Below, one piece after another: positions 60,914 to 64,000 of a stretch of 64,000 nucleotides of DNA. The stretch spans positions 62,001 to 126,000 of the forward strand of contig CBDCRK010000030.1 of NCBI GenBank assembly GCA_965220955.1, given 5' to 3'. Under the pieces are notes generated by a model, which was not told where the DNA came from, did not search any database, and saw only the letters and a list, made by a program, of their open reading frames with translations. Numbering within the stretch: the stretch's first letter is position 1; each line of letters starts with the position of its first letter. Origin of the DNA: CBDCRK01 sp965220955 (lineage in GTDB: Bacteria > Desulfobacterota > Binatia > Bin18 > CBDCRK01). The translations under genes were made by a program, and so were the position numbers.

Positions 60914-61877
60914 GGGACTTACCCGCATTATGGACTGGCTTCAAGAGGAAATACCTGAGGATCAGGTGCTTGCCTGCTCGGAGGAAGATGTCCCCCAGGC
61001 TGCCCAGGAGGCAGATGTGCTCATCCCTACAGTCTCAAAGATTACCGAGGAGGCCCTCCGCTCTCCCTCGGTCAAACTGGTGCATCAGTTTGGTGCTGGA
61101 CTCGACACCGTGGACATTCCTGCTGCTACCCGTCATGGGGTTTATGTGGCCAACGTGCCCAGCGCTGGGTCAGGCAATGCCGAGTCTGTGGCAGAGATAG
61201 CCATCCTCCACATGTTGGCTCTTGCTCGCCAGTACCCTCGCACCCAAGAAAGCCTACATGCCCGCCGGCTTGGTACCCCAATGGGTATGGCGCTAAAAGG
61301 CAGAACTGTGGGTATTGTTGGCTTTGGCGGCATTGGTCAGGAGGTAGCCCAAAGGCTTAAAGGCTTTGACATGAAAATCCTGGCCGTTTCTAAGCGAGGG
61401 CCAAAGCCTGCCGTGAGCTCAGTCGAACGGGAGGGTGAGGAGAAAATCGACTTTCACGGTCCTGCTGAGTCTTTGCCTGAGGTATTGCGGGAGTCTGACT
61501 TTGTGGTTGTGGCGCTCCCGCTTAATGAAGAAACTCATGGTTTTATTGGCCAAAAAGAATTTTCCCAAATGAAGGCAGGTGCTTTTGTTATTAATGTTGC
61601 TCGGGGACCAGTGATCGACCACGACGCCCTGGTCGAGGCTCTCAAAGAGGGGAAGATTACCGGAGCCGGACTGGATGTGTTTTGGGAGGAACCGGCTGAT
61701 CCCAGTGACCCGGTCTTTGCCTACAATGTTATGGCTACCCCCCATTTGGGTGGGGCAACTGATTTAAGTCTCAAGGGGATTGCCAAGAGAGTGGCGGAAA
61801 ACCTAAACCGTCTACGGAGGGGAGAGATACCGCTGAATTGTGTGAATCCGCAGGCGCGGGAGACGGGAAATCTCTAA
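60891..61877 (+). CDS. D-2-hydroxyacid dehydrogenase
   Basis: A 328-aa NAD-dependent dehydrogenase of the phosphoglycerate/formate dehydrogenase class. The Rossmann motif is TVGIVGFGGIGQEVAQRL, the catalytic Arg lies in INVARGPVIDHDAL and the His in ATPHLGGATDLS. ATG 60891 follows GGAGGACAAC. A dispersed repeat is read in frame around residues 174-180 (PAVSSVERE), in a loop after the Rossmann beta strands. Substrate unknown. Confidence 0.92.
   Translation: MKIYFCREGLTRIMDWLQEEIPEDQVLACSEEDVPQAAQEADVLIPTVSKITEEALRSPSVKLVHQFGAGLDTVDIPAATRHGVYVANVPSAGSGNAESVAEIAILHMLALARQYPRTQESLHARRLGTPMGMALKGRTVGIVGFGGIGQEVAQRLKGFDMKILAVSKRGPKPAVSSVEREGEEKIDFHGPAESLPEVLRESDFVVVALPLNEETHGFIGQKEFSQMKAGAFVINVARGPVIDHDALVEALKEGKITGAGLDVFWEEPADPSDPVFAYNVMATPHLGGATDLSLKGIAKRVAENLNRLRRGEIPLNCVNPQARETGNL
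61411..61430 (-). repeat. Dispersed repeat copy inside the 2-hydroxyacid dehydrogenase
   Basis: CCGTGAGCTCAGTCGAACGG is the reverse complement of the core found in trpA (CTCGACTAAGCTCAGG class). It is nearly palindromic and is translated in frame as AVSSVER, extending a surface loop. Confidence 0.6.
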
Positions 61878-61922
61878 TCTCTTTAGAAGAGTGTCTAACA
61901 GAATAGACTCCTGCGGAAACCG

Positions 61923-62807
61923 TTGCTAGACAAAAATCTCCCCTTAATCCCCCCTTTGAAAAGGGAATGGTTCGAGGGGATAAGGTGGGCAGAGGGCCGC
62001 TATTGCGGGCATTGTTTATCGACACAGACGCAGCCTGTACCGAACGAAAAACCAATGCCCTATTGGTGCAAGACTTGCCGGAAGTATTTTAGTGTTAAGG
62101 TAGGGACAGCAATGCAAGGCAGTAATATCCCCTTGCAGAAATGGGTAATGGCATTCTACCTCATGACCACCAGCCTCAAGGGCGTATCGAGCATGAAGAT
62201 ACACCGTGACCTTGGCATAACGCAAAAGGCGGCTTGGTACATGATACACAGACTCCGCACAGCGTGGGAAGATGACAGCGGAGTATTCTCCGGCCCCGTA
62301 GAAGTAGATGAGACCTACATGGGCGGAAAGGAAAAGAACAAGCATGCTCACAAGAAGCTAAAGGTAGGTCGGGGCACATCCGGCAAAACCGCAGTGTTGG
62401 GTATGAAAGACCGCAAGACCAACAAGGTCTTGGTATCTGTGGTTGACAGCACTGACAAGGCTACCTTACAGGGCTTTGTTGAGGAGCGAATAGCAGAGGA
62501 TACCGCTGTCTACACAGACGATCATGGCGGCTACATAGACCTCAAGAACCATACCTCGGTCAAGCATAGCGTGAAAGAATACGTGAACGGCATGGTTCAC
62601 ACTAACGGTATTGAGAGCTTTTGGGCAATGCTCAAGCGTGGGCATATGGGCACCTACCACAAGATGAGCGTCAAGCATCTCAGTCGGTACGTGGGCGAGT
62701 TCGCTGGCCGTCACAATGTGCGCGGATTGGATACGCTTGAACAAATGAGCTTGTTGGTGGTTGGTATGTCGGGCAAGAGGCTCCGTTATGCTGACTTGAC
62801 CCAATAG
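61923..62807 (+). mobile_element. IS1595-family transposase, 5'-truncated
   Basis: The frame encodes an ISXO2-like transposase from about REWFEGIRWAEGRYCGHC onward: a zinc ribbon (CGHC and CKTC), the line FSVKVGTAMQGSNIPLQKWV, and the catalytic core with Asp in VEVDETYMGG, Asp in YTDDHGGYID and HTNGIESFWAMLKRG, the N..K end of the DDNK signature. The first ~15 residues of a normal protein are missing and replaced by repeat-derived LPLIPPLKR; no good ATG or ribosome site is in frame. Left terminal repeat not found. Confidence 0.85.
61934..61965. repeat. Pyrimidine-rich dispersed repeat at transposase 5' junction
   Basis: AAATCTCCCCTTAATCCCCC followed by CTTTGAAAAGGG is a known style of intergenic repeat in many bacterial genomes, usually with a CCCCTTT...AAAGGGG arm pair. 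Here it ends exactly where transposase homology begins. Confidence 0.5.
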
Positions 62808-62816
62808 AGCAAAGAG

Positions 62817-62844
62817 GTTTGGTTGGTTTCGGAATCAACCAAAC
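62817..62844 (+). terminator. Stem-loop after the transposase
   Basis: A perfect 9-bp stem, GTTTGGTTG (62817-62825) with CAACCAAAC (62836-62844), closes a 10-base loop 9 bases after the transposase stop. No T run follows. It might be an attenuator, or part of the insertion sequence right end. Confidence 0.45.
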
Positions 62845-62860
62845 TAGGAAAGGAGCAACT

Positions 62861-63124
62861 ATGGTTGTTAATGGCCTGGCCCTTGATGTTTCAGAAGTGC
62901 CAATTGGAGTAAGGCTTTATCTAAGGATACGCGAATGTTTGCAATGGACTCTAGAACGTCTTGACTATATCCTCCTTGATCAATCAACGTTGCAACATAT
63001 CCATCAAAAACCTTCAGAAACCCCTCTTTTCCACGGTCTTGTGGAGGCAATGAGTCAAGACCTGAAATGGCCGCGGCCAATCCTTGAAGAAACACCACAA
63101 GAGATAATTGCTCGTTATCGGTAG
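62861..63124 (+). CDS. Small hypothetical protein
   Basis: An 87-aa frame starting ATG 62861 behind a strong AGGAAAGGAG. It reads MVVNGLALDVSEVPIGVRLY, with an amphipathic helical middle (RIRECLQWTLERLDYILLDQ). No signal peptide or known domain. An overlapping minus-strand frame of similar length exists, but the ribosome site favours the plus strand. It may be cargo of the insertion sequence or an unrelated accessory gene. Confidence 0.5.
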   Translation: MVVNGLALDVSEVPIGVRLYLRIRECLQWTLERLDYILLDQSTLQHIHQKPSETPLFHGLVEAMSQDLKWPRPILEETPQEIIARYR

Positions 63125-63155
63125 CCATGACTAGATGCCCACGTGTTAAAGGACC

Positions 63156-63758
63156 TTATCCAACGCTGTTGGCCCCACTTATGCAGTTTTCTCGACTCCA
63201 ATCGTATAAGACTTTTCGAGCATTGAAGTCTTGGCCGGTTACCAAGGGCATCAGATCTTTGACCATGTTTTCTAAAGGTTTTGGGGTCATTGCTTTAACT
63301 AAAGCAATTGCTTCTTCTTTACCCATCGTTTTGTCCAACCCGTTATTTCTAACCGAAACAAGAACGCAAGGGTCAATACTAAACTTGACAATCTCATTTC
63401 TGTAATCTTGTTCAGTTAACATCAGTGTTGGATCATAAGGGTCATAGGTCAACCCGTCGTTCCTAGCTTTGGGTATCTGCCTGGCAACCTTGGTTTCAGG
63501 CTTATCCTGTGTTGGGGTCTGTGTCGAGGTAGCTTTAGCCTCGGCTTGTGTTGGGGAGGTTATTGGATCATCTTTCCCCTCATATGCATCATGTATAAGG
63601 ACACCAACCAAAAACGGTACGATGGAGATTGGTAGCGACCAAGCAGCTTGTTTTTTGGTCACTTCGACCTTAGCAACAATACGGACAAGTTCCACAATGC
63701 TACCAAAAAACATCAACATTCCTGTTGCTACAAACAGCGTTACTACTAGAGTAATCAT
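63156..63758 (-). CDS. Membrane protein of unknown function
   Basis: A 200-aa protein with two N-terminal membrane helices (ITLVVTLFVATGMLMFFGSI and AAWSLPISIVPFLVGVLIHD), a Thr/Gln/Lys-rich linker (about residues 65-100) and a soluble C-terminal domain with YDPYDPTLMLTEQDYRNEIV and NARKVLYDWSRENCISGA. ATG 63758 sits behind GGAGG inside a long G run (10 G on this strand). No family recognised. Lower G+C and different codon use from the core genes suggest acquisition. Confidence 0.55.
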   Translation of the reverse strand: MITLVVTLFVATGMLMFFGSIVELVRIVAKVEVTKKQAAWSLPISIVPFLVGVLIHDAYEGKDDPITSPTQAEAKATSTQTPTQDKPETKVARQIPKARNDGLTYDPYDPTLMLTEQDYRNEIVKFSIDPCVLVSVRNNGLDKTMGKEEAIALVKAMTPKPLENMVKDLMPLVTGQDFNARKVLYDWSRENCISGANSVG

Positions 63759-64000
63759 AAATCCCCCCCCCCTCCTTGCCTGATAGGCAAGCAAACAAAA
63801 GTGTGATAATATCCAACAACCTGGCAAGCGGGGTTGCCGGGCCGTGAACACACCGCACAAAGGTAAGTATGTATGTGTGAGGGTCCTGATATTCACTGCG
63901 GGTACGGGAAGCTACTCCGTGCCATTCACGCGGCTATTTTATTACAGGCGACCCGACATGGGCCTTGGTACGATGTATTCAGATTTAACCTATGGCATAT

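Noticed and set aside
62868..63128. An 86-codon minus-strand frame opposite the small gene at 62861
   Set aside because: Looks protein-like, but lacks a ribosome site, while the plus frame has AGGAAAGGAG. It cannot be fully excluded.
1..64000. CRISPR arrays
   Set aside because: No regularly spaced identical repeats with unique spacers and no cas-like genes were seen.

Overview
The window is one contig from a Gram-negative-type (diderm) bacterium with moderate G+C. LptD (26766-28952) implies an LPS outer membrane. The sequence alone does not fix the phylum. The gene set and the short dispersed repeats would suit an uncultured lineage near Desulfobacterota, Tectomicrobia or NC10, but that is inference.

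1-16.7 kb: the tail of the str operon (end of fusA, then tuf) runs straight into a complete S10-spc-alpha ribosomal supercluster: rpsJ-rplCDWB-rpsS-rplV-rpsC-rplP-rpmC-rpsQ-rplNXE-rpsN-rpsH-rplFR-rpsE-rpmD-rplO-secY-adk-map-rpmJ-rpsMKD-rpoA-rplQ. It ends at a strong hairpin. infA is absent from its usual place between map and rpmJ.

16.7-29 kb: a SPOR-domain membrane protein, then a full tryptophan pathway (trpEGDCFBA), accD, folC and lptD. trpA carries an in-frame insertion of a dispersed repeat. 29-36.8 kb: nucleotide-sugar genes (rfbA, rfbB, a cupin), hpt, a convergent cation/proton antiporter fused to a PTS EIIA domain, a coproheme decarboxylase (ChdC/HemQ) and metG.

37-44.3 kb: a vapBC toxin-antitoxin pair with a palindromic operator, tRNA-Pro(GGG) with promoter and terminator, then a tightly overlapping housekeeping run surE-pcm-cysteine desulfurase-mnmA-mtaB-rnc, and a TPR protein on the other strand. 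The desulfurase and MnmA probably act together in tRNA thiolation.

44.5-51.8 kb: an alpha/beta hydrolase, an ABM-fold monooxygenase, a TldD/TldE metalloprotease pair, a two-domain SAM methyltransferase and a second alpha/beta hydrolase (epoxide-hydrolase-like), all on one strand, followed by pyrD. 51.8-57.6 kb, minus strand: a DUF2760 membrane protein, a small Cys-rich putative lipoprotein and two tandem divergent Hsp70 proteins, the second apparently frameshifted before a C-terminal DUF3731-like domain. This looks like a dedicated, poorly characterised chaperone system.

57.7-61.9 kb: a serine hydrolase, a FabI-like enoyl reductase and an enoyl-CoA hydratase (minus), then a D-2-hydroxyacid dehydrogenase (plus). 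61.9-64 kb: an accessory end with a 5'-truncated IS1595-family transposase, a small unknown gene and a membrane protein of unknown function. Two short zinc-ribbon relics (50608, 60818) and several kinds of short dispersed repeat show decay and repeat traffic in the non-core half.
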